A DNA stretch of 64,000 bases, from assembly GCA_032622095.1 (NCBI GenBank), contig CP136064.1, positions 44,968,989 through 45,032,988 on the forward strand. Direction: 5' to 3'. The notes beneath the pieces are model-generated. The model ran no database searches. It was not told the DNA's origin and was given only the letters and a program-made list of their open reading frames with translations. Source of the stretch: Siphonodentalium dalli. Its lineage: Eukaryota > Mollusca > Scaphopoda > Gadilida > Siphonodentaliidae. Below are positions 11,626 to 22,079 of the stretch, piece by piece. A program made the translations under genes and the position numbers. Position 1 is the first letter of the stretch, and every line of letters starts with the position of its first letter.

Positions 11626-11635
11626 CAGTACCCCT

Positions 11636-11790
11636 TTAACCCTTTCATGACTGCAACTGCACTGGGGCACCATTAAAGATCCTGTGCCAGTTTATTTTCT
11701 TATATATGCCAGTCTCCCATAGGGAGCTTCGCATATTATGTAAGAGAATGCACTGGTTTACAAGATTACGGTAAATATTGTTAGACCAAC
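11636..11790. mobile_element. Family C2 MITE, left part
   Basis: TTAA-CCCTTTCATGACTGCAAC, then ACCATTAAAGATCCTGTGCC and one hairpin cassette (about 11689-11755) with the C2-type loop TCTCCCATAGGGAGC. The right half is lost. Confidence 0.65.
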
Positions 11791-12013
11791 ATTTCCCACG
11801 AATGAATAGGAATCCTTCTGTCAATGTATTATCTGTTTGTCTGTCTGTCGTCTGCTTACGGTTACCTGAGCATCCCTCTAAATGAATAATATAGACCATT
11901 CAAATGCATACTTTTATAACTGAGTTGGAGAATCCATTCAGTAAAGAAAGGGTTCTTACTTTGTTGGAAATTGGAATAGTCCCTGTGGGAGTATGGTGGG
12001 GTGAATCTGGGTA

Positions 12014-12197
12014 TACAGTAATGCCCTAATTAATCGACTCCTTTAACCACAGCAGAATTATGGGTAACTTTTCAGGATTTAGTCGGAAATATGGCTTTCC
12101 GATGAATGGCAACAAGCCATATTTCCGACTAAATCCTGAAAAGTTACCCATAATTCTGCTGTGGTTAAAGGAGTCGATTAATTAGGGCATTAATGTA
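12014..12197. mobile_element. Family B palindromic MITE
   Basis: TA-CAGTAATGCCCTAATTAA to GGGCATTAATG-TA. The centre is shortened: the left arm lacks the GTTGCCATTC block present in the right arm. Confidence 0.88.
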
Positions 12198-12292
12198 GGT
12201 CCCACCGGTATCAGGTGGGGGATACAGCCATCTTGAATTGTTACCATATTCAATTGATTCATTGATTCCCATTCATTCAGCTGCAAATAGTA

Positions 12293-12738
12293 TCAAGCTT
12301 TGAAATAGTGTGTCTGACATTTGCAGAATGAGGTTCACAGAGCATGAATTTAGTGATGCTACCCTACACTGGCACATAGAAGGCTGGCATCACATTCACC
12401 CTCTGGGAACCGCTTTAAGCTCAGCAGCTTTGGCCTCATTTTCTGGGAAATATCTATAGCCTCAAATTAACATTGTTAATTTTTCCATTCTGTTCAGTTT
12501 CTATATCCCCTAATTTGCAGAAGATAAAATGCATATTAAATTGAGGCAACTAATGGGCGAACATACCTGTATGCATGCTGCAGCACCAACTTTAAACGGG
12601 AAACTTGAATCTGATCCAAGGTCTCCCATAGCAGTTGAGGCCTAAGCAGAATGAGGTTCCTAGAGGGTGAATTAGGTGACACTATCTCGCCATGCGGGAT
12701 AGCATCACTAAATTCACCTTCTGGGAACCTCATAACTT
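12293..12738. mobile_element. Family F hAT-like element, long form
   Basis: Starts TCAAGCTTTGAAATAGTGTG and GCAGAATGAGG. Two F hairpin relics flank an internal segment with TTCTATATCCCCTAATTTGC and AGTTGAGGCCTAAGCAGAAT. It ends near GGGAACCTCAT. Compare 50461-50902. Hairpin arms are diverged. Confidence 0.7.
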
Positions 12739-12808
12739 GTTGCTTACTGGTGGTTTATAGTAATTGATTCACAGTCATTCATTGTTCTGATGTTTGGCTA
12801 ACAAGTTC

Positions 12809-13065
12809 AAAGTAATTTGTCGATGATTAATTTTCACATAGATAGAGGATTAGTCACTACACAATAAGATCCAGTCCCCTCGATATCGTTATAAAACATC
12901 AAACACTCCGTTCAGTGTGGTGTATATGGGGTTAGTCACTCACTGTGGGAATATCTGTGGGTATCGGAGGTATCCAGTGAGACTGGGGTATACAGGAGGC
13001 TTCTTGTATTCAGGTGAGACTTTATAGATTTATTCAAGGTTCCAAACCTCTATTTACAACAACAA
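12809..13065 (+). repeat. Direct repeat Q, copy 2
   Basis: Partner of 9590-9848 with only scattered substitutions and small indels, including the phrases ATCGGAGGTATCCAGTGAG and AAACATCAAACACTC. Confidence 0.8.
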
Positions 13066-13141
13066 TATACAAATTTTAACATCACTTTGTTCCACTGAAC
13101 ATAATGCTGAAAAACAAATATAGTTCTGTAATGCTCAAATA

Positions 13142-13357
13142 ACAGTAATGCCTGATGTATATGATCCTTTAACCACAGCAGAATTATGGGATATTTTTCA
13201 GGATTTAGTCGGAAATATGGCTTGTTGCCATTCATCAGAAAGCTCTCGGTGAGAGCTTTCCGATGAATGGCACCAAGCCATATTTCGGACAAAATCCTGC
13301 AAAATTTCCCATAAATCTGCTGTGGTTTAGGGGTCGATTATTTAGGATATTATTGTA
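13142..13357. mobile_element. Family B palindromic MITE, diverged
   Basis: Starts ACAGTAATGCCTGATG and ends GGATATTATTG-TA. Internal blocks are typical, including AACCACAGCAGAATTATGGG and CCATTCATCAGAAAGCTCTC. More substitutions than in other copies. Confidence 0.8.
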
Positions 13358-13437
13358 CATGTACATGTAGACTTATAAATAACTAACTAAGTAAACTAAC
13401 AATACCAATTTCTTATTGAAAAGTTGATCTGATTATT

Positions 13438-13957
13438 ATTAGCTCAACTTTACAACATGGGTTGCCATCCGTCGTCCGTACGTTAACATTTATTATTTCC
13501 TTTGGTACGCCCTACAGGCCTCATTCCTTATCCGATCTTCACCAAAGTTCATATGTTCGGGGTGACCTACAGATGGGAGCTATCAAATATTTCCGAATTT
13601 CGATAAAAAACATGGCTGCCCGCAGCCATCTTGGAATTTACTCTTTGTATGACTAAATCCTTTGGCGCACACTACAGACCACATCTCTCATCCGATCAAG
13701 CCTTGAAATAGGGTGTCTGTCATTTGCAGAATGAGGTCCCCAGAGGGTGAATTTAGTGATGCTACCCCGCATAGTGGGCTAGCATCACCAAATTCACCCT
13801 CTGGGAACCTCATTCTGCTTGCATCCGATCATCACCAAACTTAATATGGATTTTCGGGGTGACCTCTAGTTTACTTTCCTTCTTCTTTATCATTCTATTC
13901 ATTGCTGAACAAAAAATTAACCCCTTCCCAAGTTGAGCTACAGTGTCGTTGACACAT
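13438..13957 (+). repeat. Family A element interrupted by an F element
   Basis: Left edge TTAGCTCAACTTTACAAC, right edge CCAAGTTGAGCTACAGTGTC then GTTGACACATTC. Internal A phrases include GCAGCCATCTTGGAATTTAC and CGGGGTGACC. A family F insertion lies at 13697-13821. Confidence 0.75.
13697..13821. mobile_element. Family F hAT-like MITE with 8-bp TSD CATCCGAT
   Basis: CATCCGAT occurs at 13689-13696 and 13822-13829, exactly flanking CAAGCCTTG...GCTTG. The host is a family A element whose uninterrupted copies read CATCCGATCNTCACC, so one copy of the target was duplicated. The interior is one hairpin with arms GCAGAATGAGGTCCCCAGAG and GGGAACCTCATTCTGC. Confidence 0.85.
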
Positions 13958-14122
13958 TCATATATATTGCTGTCCCTCTAACATATAAAAAATAGCTTGT
14001 GACTTTCAGGTGGCATTTCTTGTTTAAAACATGTTATTTCATGCTCAATAATCTAAATAAAAAGCGAAACATGTTCCATAAGAGTTTGTATGCAACCCTG
14101 AATACACCTCTTTAACCCTATA

Positions 14123-14310
14123 TACAGTAATGTCCAAAGTAATTGACCACTTAACCACAGCAGAATTATGGGTAATTTTTCAGGATTTAGTCGGAAATAT
14201 TGCTTGTTGCCATTCATGAATGTCAACAAACCATATTTCCGACTAAATCCTGAAAAATTACCCATAATTCTGCTGTGGTTAAGTGGTCAATTACTTTGGG
14301 CATAACGGTA
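14123..14310. mobile_element. Family B2 palindromic MITE
   Basis: The B2 subfamily differs at the ends: TA-CAGTAATGTCCAAAGTAA and TTACTTTGGGCATAACGGTA. Inner blocks match family B (AACCACAGCAGAATTATGGG). Other B2 copies are at 20093, 24098, 24273 and 24446. Confidence 0.85.
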
Positions 14311-14754
14311 CCAGTATACTGAATGGATTCTTCCTCTCAGTTATAAAAGTATACATCGCGGAATGATCCTTTATTCATCTTGAGGGGTTTTTATGAAAAA
14401 TATAAGCAGACAACAAATAACACAAGTACAGTCTAAGGAGTCCAGCTATTTATTGGAAGGAAATATTCAGATCAGTTCATCAGACGACCATAGCATATTT
14501 CTTCCCTGAAATTTCTGTATTGATTCATTGATCATTCATTTGACATTTGTATAGATTCATAACACTTCATATGAATGAATAGGAATATGTAGGATGTTTC
14601 TCTATTTGCCTTTTACTTATTATATTATTAGAACCAGAGACATATCCAGAACTTATTTCATTTCATACATGTAATATGTATGGGCGCTCTAATTACATTC
14701 TGAAGCCCAAATTAACTCTGGGATAAAAACTGAAACAACATGTATGAATTCCCA

Positions 14755-14925
14755 AATGTATTCTATTATATATATGAGGCTCCTTATGGGAGAATACATT
14801 GGCCTAACAATATTTAGCTTGACCTTGTAAGCCAGTGTATTCTCTTATATATGTGAGGCTCCCAATGGGAGGCTCGCATATATAAGAGAATGTGCTGGCA
14901 CAGAATCTTTAATGCTGCATGGCAG
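14755..14925. mobile_element. Family C2 MITE, right part
   Basis: Two hairpin cassettes, the first shortened (near 14757-14805) and the second intact (about 14832-14898), followed by CACAGAATCTTTAATGCTGC. The right end is replaced by F-derived sequence. Confidence 0.65.
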
Positions 14926-15202
14926 TCTAGTGTCACCAAATTCACCCTCTGGGAACCTCATTCTGTTTAGGTCTCAACTGCTATGGGAGATCTAGGATCA
15001 TATTGAAGTTGGTGATGTTCACCCATTAGTCACCTCGATTGTGCATTTTATCTTCTGCAAATTAGGTGATCTAGAAACTGAACAGAAGGGAAAAGAGTAA
15101 CTAAAAACAATGCGAGAAGATGAGGTCTAAGTAGAATGACGCCCCCAGAGGGTGAGTTTGGTGATGCTAGCATCGTGTTGAGGTCAGCTTCAGTAGCAAT
15201 AT
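14926..15202. mobile_element. Family F relic, inverted interior
   Basis: Has half hairpins at both ends (AATTCACCCTCTGGGAACCT; CCCCAGAGGGTGAGTTTGG) around the reversed F interior (GCATTTTATCTTCTGCAAAT; CTGAACAGAAGGG). It lacks the CAAGCCTTG termini. Confidence 0.65.
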
Positions 15203-15721
15203 TTGGCTGCTATGAAGTTTGCTGCCATGCTGTGTCATTAACCCTTTCATGACGGGAGCTGACCTAGTGCAGCATTAAAGGCACAGATGGCCTTCGTGGT
15301 GGGTATGCTGTTAAAATAGTCACACCCGTTAACCCTTTACCCAACAGAACGGCCCTGTGCCAATGCATTCTCTTATATATGCGAGTCGACCATAGGTCGC
15401 CTCGCATATATATAAGAGAATGCATTGGCTTAACACATTAAAAATTATAAAATTGTTAAAGAATGTAAGAAAAAATGGTAAAAAGTGTTAAAAAAAGATT
15501 TTTTTTTAGGCCAATGCATTCTCTTATATATGCGAGGCGACCTATGGTCGACTAGCATATATAAGAGAATGCATTGGCACAGGGCATAACTGTAACTATC
15601 ACAATGTGGTCAAGGAGCCGGTTCCAATGATATCCATATTTGTATGGTTCTATTGAGACAGACCCAAGATATTTTAGGCTGTTGAAGCTTTATTTGGCCG
15701 GTTTGTTGGGTAAAGGGTTAA
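15203..15721 (+). repeat. Segment duplicated at 32176-32701
   Basis: From TTGGCTGCTATGAAGTTTGC through the right terminus of the C1 element, the sequence matches 32176-32701 almost base for base. Flanks differ on both sides. See findings. Confidence 0.88.
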
Positions 15722-16042
15722 AACTGCCATAAACAGAAAGAATATTAAAATCTAGACATATTTGATACTTATACCAATCATAAATAGCATGTAAATAGTA
15801 TGTTATTGTCAATTTGTTGCACTTTGTTATGTATACGAAAGCCAGGTTCTGTAACATTTTTGGCTTTTGTTTACATAACAAAGCATACAAACTTGACAAT
15901 AACATGATATATACGCGATATTTATGATTGGTATAAGAACAAAGTCTGTCTATATTTTAATATTCTTTCTGTTTAGGGTGGTTTTAACGGAAGTGAATAT
16001 TTTAACAGCAATACTCACCGTGAAGGCCATCCGTGCCTTCAG
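15275..16042. mobile_element. Family D palindromic element, TTAA target
   Basis: The left end TTAA-AGGCACAGATGGCC is mirrored by GGCCATCCGTGCCT-TCAG at the right, TCAG being a mutated TTAA. The long arms carry TTAAAATAGTCACACC, CAGAAAGAATATTAAAAT and TTGGTATAAG and run to a centre near 15850. The intact right arm shows a single TTAA at 15984-15987 where the left arm holds C1. Confidence 0.82.
15329..15721 (+). mobile_element. Family C1 TTAA MITE, full length
   Basis: TTAA-CCCTTTACCCAACAGAAC to GTTGGGTAAAGGG-TTAA (15718-15721). Two hairpins (about 15357-15428 and 15510-15579) with loops GTCGACCATAGGTCGC and GCGACCTATGGTCGAC. The right unique part contains TCCATATTTGTATGG and GGCTGTTGAAGCTTTATTTG. 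Inserted in the left arm of D. Confidence 0.92.
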
Positions 16043-16274
16043 AGAACCTGTGGCAATGCATTCTCTTATATATGCAAGTCTCCCATAGGGAGCCTTGCAT
16101 ATATAAGAGAATGCACTGGCTTACAAAGTCAAGGTAAATTTATATTGTTAGGCCAATTTATTCTCTTATATATGCGAGGTTCCCTATGGGAGACTCGCAA
16201 TAACTAGTATATGAGAATGCATTGGCACAGCATTTTCGCCAAATTTCAGGAAGCTCCCGTCATGGAAGGGTTAA

Positions 16275-16960
16275 ACCTGATGACTCATTAGATTGGATCC
16301 GCTACTGAAACTATAAGATAAAGTTTAGAATTTTTTGCATTGGGTATGTGGATTTTGTTCAGGTCACATGTAGGTAGATCGGGTAACCTGAAATAGACAT
16401 TTTTTGGCCAATTATATCCATTGAGGTACATGTATAGAACATATCCAGCAGATGTCGTAAATCGGTACCAATTGCAGGTGTGAAGAAGATGGGGTAGTTT
16501 GTTGAACTTGAAGAGAATGGTCAAAATTGCAATTTCCCTCCTATCATTTCAGGTGTTCCTACACAGGAATAGTAGGCTATAGTACATCTGGGGAGCTGGA
16601 CTTTTTTAACATATCCTGTGTTTAAAGTATGGTGAGTGACATGCATGTTTTATAAATATCAGATATATGAAGGCATGGACGCAGCATGAGTGTTCATTGC
16701 TTAAATGTGCTTGCTTCAATGAGATCTCTCGCTTACTTAACATTTCTACGATGAGGCGGCATTCCCAAAATGACGTAATAAACCATTTCCAAATATGGAG
16801 TGCATTCCTGACACAGTAAATGTTTGTGAGAATCGTAGTATTGTGATGAGTACAATGAATTATGAATATATCACCTGTATTCAGTTTTACAACATTACTA
16901 GTTGTGTTTGACAATGCGTGGGAAACATGTCAACATGTCATTGACCTCCTATCTTGCAAT
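16275..16960. other. No gene seen
   Basis: AT-rich; minus-strand frames 16288-16524 and 16606-16914 lack splice or codon support. Nothing else recognised. Confidence 0.45.
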
Positions 16961-17110
16961 TTAACCCTTTCAGTGCCAAGTCCGATTTTTGTATCAACCC
17001 ATATTTCCTTGATCATTTTTCAAATTTATTGATTATAATAATGTGATACATTGATGGAAAGAGCTCTAAAAGGTTGATACAAAAATCGGACTTGGCACCG
17101 AGAGGGTTAA
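16961..17110. mobile_element. Family C3 TTAA MITE, short form
   Basis: TTAA-CCCTTTCAGTGCCAAG and CTTGGCACCGAGAGGG-TTAA. The inverted ends extend through TCCGATTTTTGTATCAACC. It has no hairpin cassette, unlike 33138 and 44057. Confidence 0.85.
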
Positions 17111-17204
17111 ATATAACCAACCAGGAATCAATCTCAGTGTCATTGTGATTGGCTTTTTATAGGGATTGGATTCTGCCTCAAAATTATCTGTTAGTCATTA
17201 ACCA

Positions 17205-17273
17205 GTGAAATGGTGCATGCTCTGCCCCACTACCAATGAAATGGTGCATGCTCTGCCCCACTACCAATGAAAT
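17205..17273. repeat. Tandem repeat, 34-bp period
   Basis: Two copies of a unit reading GAAATGGTGCATGCTCTGCC then CCACTACCAAT, followed by a partial third. Confidence 0.9.
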
Positions 17274-17326
17274 GGATGGAATACCATCAATACAGAAACT
17301 AATTTTAAAACACAGATCTAGAGACC

Positions 17327-17543
17327 TACAGTAATGCTCTAAATAATCAACTCCTTAACCACAGCAGAGTTATGGGTAATTTTTCAGGACTTAGTCGGAA
17401 ATATGGCTTGTTGCCATTCATCGAAAAGCTCTCCCCGAGAGCTTTCCGATGAATGGCAACAAGCCATATTTCCGACTAAGTCCTGAAAAATTACCCATAA
17501 TTCTGCTGTGGTTAAGGAGTTGATTATTTAGAGCATTACTGTA
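17327..17543. mobile_element. Family B palindromic MITE
   Basis: TA-CAGTAATGCTCTAAATAA to AGAGCATTACTG-TA, with long near-perfect arms meeting at GCTCTCCCCGAGAGC. Confidence 0.92.
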
Positions 17544-17552
17544 CATCTTATA

Positions 17553-18285
17553 GGATTTTTCATATCCTTTTCAAAGAGACTGACAGAACTGCAGGAATAT
17601 AGAGTATGCACATACAGATTACAGTAATGCTCTAAGTAATCGACTTCTTAACCACAGCAGAATTATGGGTAACTTTTCAGGATTTAGTCGGAAATATGGC
17701 TTGTTGCCATTCATCTGAAAGCTCTCGGGGAGAGCTTTCCGATGAATGGCAACAAGCCATATTTCCGGGGAGAGCTTTCCGATGAATGGCAACAAGCCAT
17801 ATTTCCGACTAAATCCTGAAAAGTTACCCATAATTCTGCTGTGGTTAAGGAGTTGATTTATTAGAGCATTACTATACATCTGATAGGATTTTCATATGCT
17901 TTTCAAAGAGACTGACAGAACTGCAGGAATATAGAGTATGCACCTACAGATTACAGTAATGCTCTAAGTAATCGACTTCTTAACCACAGCAGAATTATGG
18001 GTAACTTTTCAGGATTTAGTCGGAAATATGGCTTGTTGCCATTCATCTGAAAGCTCTCGGGGAGAGCTTTCCGATGAATGGCAACAAGCCATATTTCCGG
18101 GGAGAGCTTTCCGATGAATGGCAACAAGCCATATTTCCGACTAAATCCTGAAAAGTTACCCATAATTCTGCTGTGGTTAAGGAGTTGATTTATTAGAGCA
18201 TTACTATACATCTGATAGGATTTTCATATGCTTTTCAAAGAGACTGACAGAACTGCAGGAATATAGAGTATGCACATACAGATTA
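17553..18285. repeat. 332-bp tandem duplication carrying family B copies
   Basis: The unit is a linker (GACTGACAGAACTGCAGGAA, GAGTATGCAC) plus a 257-bp family B element. B copies span 17620-17876 and 17952-18208, offset 332 bp, and appear identical, including an unusual duplicated GGGGAGAGCTTTCCGATG block. The linker occurs three times (17572, 17904, 18236), fixing the duplication boundaries. Confidence 0.92.
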
Positions 18286-18720
18286 CCTACCCTACCTATA
18301 AACACACTATAGTGATGGTGATAAAACTATCCTGGGAACCTTCCTGCATTCTTGTTTACAATCCACTGTGTGTTTATTTTTTGCTGCCAGATGATAGAGC
18401 AGTAAAATTTATGTTTCCTCTCTCAAAGATGAATCAAGATTTTTTCTAATAATGAAGTGTTTGTTTTATGTTTGGCTGGAAAAACAGAGCAATGACTGTA
18501 AACAAAAATATAGTCATGCATCATTATAACAGCATCATCAGGGCTGTGGTTTACAGTGGTGATATGTTTAGCTGATGTAGTTATTCTGGGACTAAGTGTC
18601 AAGATCACAAATTAAAACATTCCAATCTCCATGGCTAATGATGTTCTATGTCCTTTTGTGATAGGATAGTTAAAGGGATACACTCGCAGTGGGTAAATAT
18701 GTGATATATTTTTAAATATA
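18286..18720. other. No gene seen
   Basis: Unique-looking AT-rich sequence; the minus frame 18423-18608 has no support. Confidence 0.45.
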
Positions 18721-18803
18721 TACAGTAATGCCCTAAATAATCGACTCCTATCGACCTATCGATTTTCGAGTTTAAGGAGTCGATTATTTAGAGCATTACT
18801 GTA
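18721..18803. mobile_element. Minimal 83-bp family B hairpin
   Basis: Retains only the outermost ~28 bp of each arm (TACAGTAATGCCC and AGAGCATTACTGTA) around ATCGACCTATCGATTTTCGA. It shows the outer ends alone may suffice for spread, or is an internal deletion product. Confidence 0.88.
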
Positions 18804-19460
18804 CTTGTTGATGAGAGTAACTGTTGTTTTACAGACTTTTATAAAAATTATGTTATTTTGCATGAATGACTTTGAAGGCCTCGTGTCCCTTTAACTAAAG
18901 CTCATTGAAATGGAAGATTGATTATAGGTTGCGCCCGTTGATTAGAGACATAATGTATTTGATTACAAATACACTTACACTTTGTAATTTGATGATAGCT
19001 GCAGATTTTATACAATATCAAAACCTGTTTTGATTGCAAGATCAGAATAAGATATAACTAAAAACCTGTTTACAGGGACATAAGCTTTGGAGTGATATTT
19101 GTCAGGGTCTCCACGAGAGGGGCAGAAGGATCCCTTTTAGAACCTCTTTGGTCTAGGCCATATTTCCCCTCAGACACACTGTCACACTCCTCTACCACCC
19201 AATACTGAGATTAATTATACTTCCTGTGTACCTGTACATTGTATCTGCTACTAAATAAAACAATCATGAATTGACATGGAATGATATGTGTAGAAATTTT
19301 ATCAACAACCATAGATCGTATGAGTTGAAACACAGTGCATGATCGGGTTATATATGCGTTGTATGTAGATATCTAGACTGTTTCTTTAAAAAACCCAAAC
19401 TTAAAAGCAGTAGATTCGGATGGCAGCGAAACCCCAATGTGTGACAGTCATGTTCAGAGA
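18804..19460. other. No gene seen
   Basis: AT-rich intergenic or intronic sequence without recognised repeats. Confidence 0.45.
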
Positions 19461-19901
19461 TTAAAGGTACTCAATCCGATTCGAAGGTCCCCATATTTAA
19501 TATCAGATTCTAACAACAACAACATTTTTTAAAATCCTGCTTCAGCTATCAGAATTGATTAATTGCCCAAAATTAATGCTAACCACAGTCAACTATAGTA
19601 TAAAATTGCCTGAAATGTGTTATTTATCAACATATTGTTCGACGAAATTTGGCCTTATGAACACAAAGCCTCTTGATTTTAGAGTTATCCATCTTCATCC
19701 GCAATTTGGTCCGAGACCGTCGGCTCGTCGACTATTTACTGGGCCACTAATAAGTCTCGATTATCAAAAATAATGGATTTCAAAAATCGATATCCAATAA
19801 CTCTGAGCTTCGATAGGTTTCTCGACTCGAATCAAATATTTTTACCCCGAATCCAAATAAATAGTAATTAAGGGGTGCTTAATCGGATTATGCATCTTTA
19901 A
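19461..19901. mobile_element. Family H TTAA element
   Basis: TTAA-AGGTACTCAATCCGATT at the left and ATGCATCT-TTAA at the right. Its organisation parallels 5299-5742 (TATCAGAATTGATT, TTTTAGAGTTATCCATCTTC), with the terminal GGGGTGCTTAATCGGATT block better preserved. Confidence 0.8.
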
Positions 19902-20092
19902 TTATTCTTCCCTTTGTACAATAGAAACTCATAATATTACATAATCTTCATTATATATAAACAGATGAAATTAAATTAATTCTGTTTTTGTTTAACGTTC
20001 TACTCATGAGCATATTTGGGCATACCTCCCGCAAAAATCTTCCGGATGACCATTTTCAAAACATAACATGCAGGTCTGATTATATCTGCTAC

Positions 20093-20250
20093 TACAGTAA
20101 TGTCCAAAGTAATTGACCACTTAACCACAGCAGAATTATGGGTAATTTTTCAGGATTTAGTCGGAAATATGGCTTGTTGCCATTCATCGGAAAGCTCTCG
20201 CCCATAATTCTGCTGTGGTTAAGTGGTCAATTACTTTGGGCATTACTGTA
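20093..20250. mobile_element. Family B2 MITE with deleted centre
   Basis: TA-CAGTAATGTCCAAAGTAA to TTTGGGCATTACTG-TA. The left arm is complete to GGAAAGCTCTC; the right arm resumes at CCCATAATTCTGCTGTGG, so the inner half of the right arm is missing. Confidence 0.85.
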
Positions 20251-20679
20251 ACTAAAATCATCGTGGAATGAGATGTGAAGACATTTTTTTTCTAATAAAT
20301 GCTGACCATTTCTGTACCATTTTATTGTAATCTACCTACAATTTTTATGTGATGTACATCTAGTTTAAATAAGATCATTCGAACATTAACTCTTTTGATG
20401 TCACCCGGCACCAGTTTAGTTTGATTTTCTGGAGATATAATCAAAGTGGATTCACATGTTATATTCATGAGAAATACCACTTTAAATCGCTCTAAAAGGT
20501 TTCTGCGTGATCTGACCATACCCTTTGAGTTGAGTTGGTTCAAATTATTCCTTCATGAATTCCTATGCACTGTGGATCACTTTCCTCAGAAATTGATTTA
20601 TTAATAAATTCTCCTTTATCTTTTCCTACTTCTGACATTTAGACTTTCTTCTTTACCAGTCGGTAACATTCGTGGAAAT

Positions 20680-21001
20680 CAAGCCTTCAAATATTGCGTC
20701 CAACATATGCAGAATGAGGTCCCCAGAGGGTGAATTTAGTGATCCTGTGGGGATAGCATCACTAAATTCACCATTTGGTGACGTCATTCTGCTTAGGCCT
20801 CATCTTCTGGGAAACATCTAGAGTCTCAATTCAACATTGTTTTTAATTACGTTTTCCCTTCAATTTCTATATCCCCTAATTTACAGAAGATAAAATGCAT
20901 AATCGAGGTAATTAATGGGTGAACATCACCAACTTCAACTGTGGAACTTGAATCTGATCCTAGATCTCCCATAGCAGTTGAGGCCTAAGCAGAATGAGGG
21001 A
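20680..21001. mobile_element. Family F element, right-truncated
   Basis: Starts CAAGCCTTCAAATATTG, has a first hairpin (about 20709-20792), then the long interior with TATATCCCCTAATTTACAG, and breaks off after AAGCAGAATGAGGG. Confidence 0.75.
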
Positions 21002-21110
21002 CTATAGTATTGATCTTCCGTCTGTCAATCCATCAGTCCTTCTGTCCATCTGTCTGTCCATCCCATGCCGTTGTGTTTGTTAGAAATTTACAGTTTGAGT
21101 TGTCGACATT

Positions 21111-21992
21111 CAGGGACCAGCCTAGACCAGATTTTCAGGGCGAAATGACTTCGCCCTACTATAAAAATAAGGCGAAGTGGCCGTTCTATAGGGCGAAGTG
21201 AGTCTACAAAATTTAAATTGATCAGTACTACGACAGGAGTCGCTATAGAACGAAAATAGGAGAGATGAAATATGTCAATTAAACTTATGAAACAATGGTT
21301 GAAATATGGAGTCATTATGTTCACTTCATGACCCTAATAACTATTAATAATACCCAAACATAATTGTGAGAGGATAGCAGCATTTTATATCGTAATTGTG
21401 AGAGAATGACAGGATTTTATTTCATATTTTTCGGGTTGTTAAAAATGCCAACAATAATTATCAAACAGAAACGAAACGAAATCATGAACACTTTTACTGC
21501 GCTCTGTTAGTAATCCCGTTCGAAATTTTAATATGCTTCACAAATGAATTTGTTTTAAAATTTCTTTAACCAAACTCCATAGAGGGAGTGATGAATTGAC
21601 ACATTGTGAGAGGTGTGAGTTGTAATCTTCTTGTAAGGTGTGGTAATCACGGTAATCTAAAAATAACAACAACCAGATTAACACTTGAGGCCCGACGATG
21701 TTTTCACAGCTGCCAGTAATCAGACTCCGTTGTCAACATGCTTCCAGATTGGACCATTACAGGTGTTAATTGTTTTATAACACCATGATACACCCTGATA
21801 GTGGAGTATTGTGTGCAATCACAGTTGACAGTTGTAAATTATCATAAATTATTTGGGGCATTTTGCCGAATTTCGTCAGTCAACTTTGGAATTTTTAGGG
21901 CGACTTGAACTTCGCCCGACTGCAAAAATAAGGCGAAGCGGACGGCGCTAGGGCGAAGAAGTCGCCCACGTCGCCCTCTCGGCTGGTCCCTG
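21111..21992. mobile_element. hAT-like non-autonomous element, 8-bp TSD TCGACATT
   Basis: TCGACATT at 21103-21110 and 21993-22000 flanks perfect 12-bp termini CAGGGACCAGCC / GGCTGGTCCCTG. Subterminal regions on both sides repeat GGCGAAGT- and CTTCGCCC-type motifs in opposite orientation (21138-21200, 21900-21970). The 882-bp length and lack of any transposase frame mark it non-autonomous. Confidence 0.92.
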
Positions 21993-22079
21993 TCGACATT
22001 GTAAAAATATGAGAAATCACTACGCCACATGTGGTGTATCTAGTTTCGGTGATTTTGATATTGTGTGGTGGACTGGACG

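Larger units (their letters stand above)
15238..16274. mobile_element. Family C2 TTAA MITE hosting D and C1
   Basis: TTAA-CCCTTTCATGACGGGAGC at 15238 and GTCATGGAAGGG-TTAA at 16271-16274. The left block is cut at its internal TTAA (15275) by element D and resumes at 16043 with AGAACCTGTGGCAATGC. Two hairpin cassettes follow (about 16050-16120 and 16149-16227). Confidence 0.88.

Noticed and set aside
17619-18211. Two identical 86-residue minus-strand frames
   Set aside because: Arm translations of family B palindromes in the 332-bp tandem duplication.
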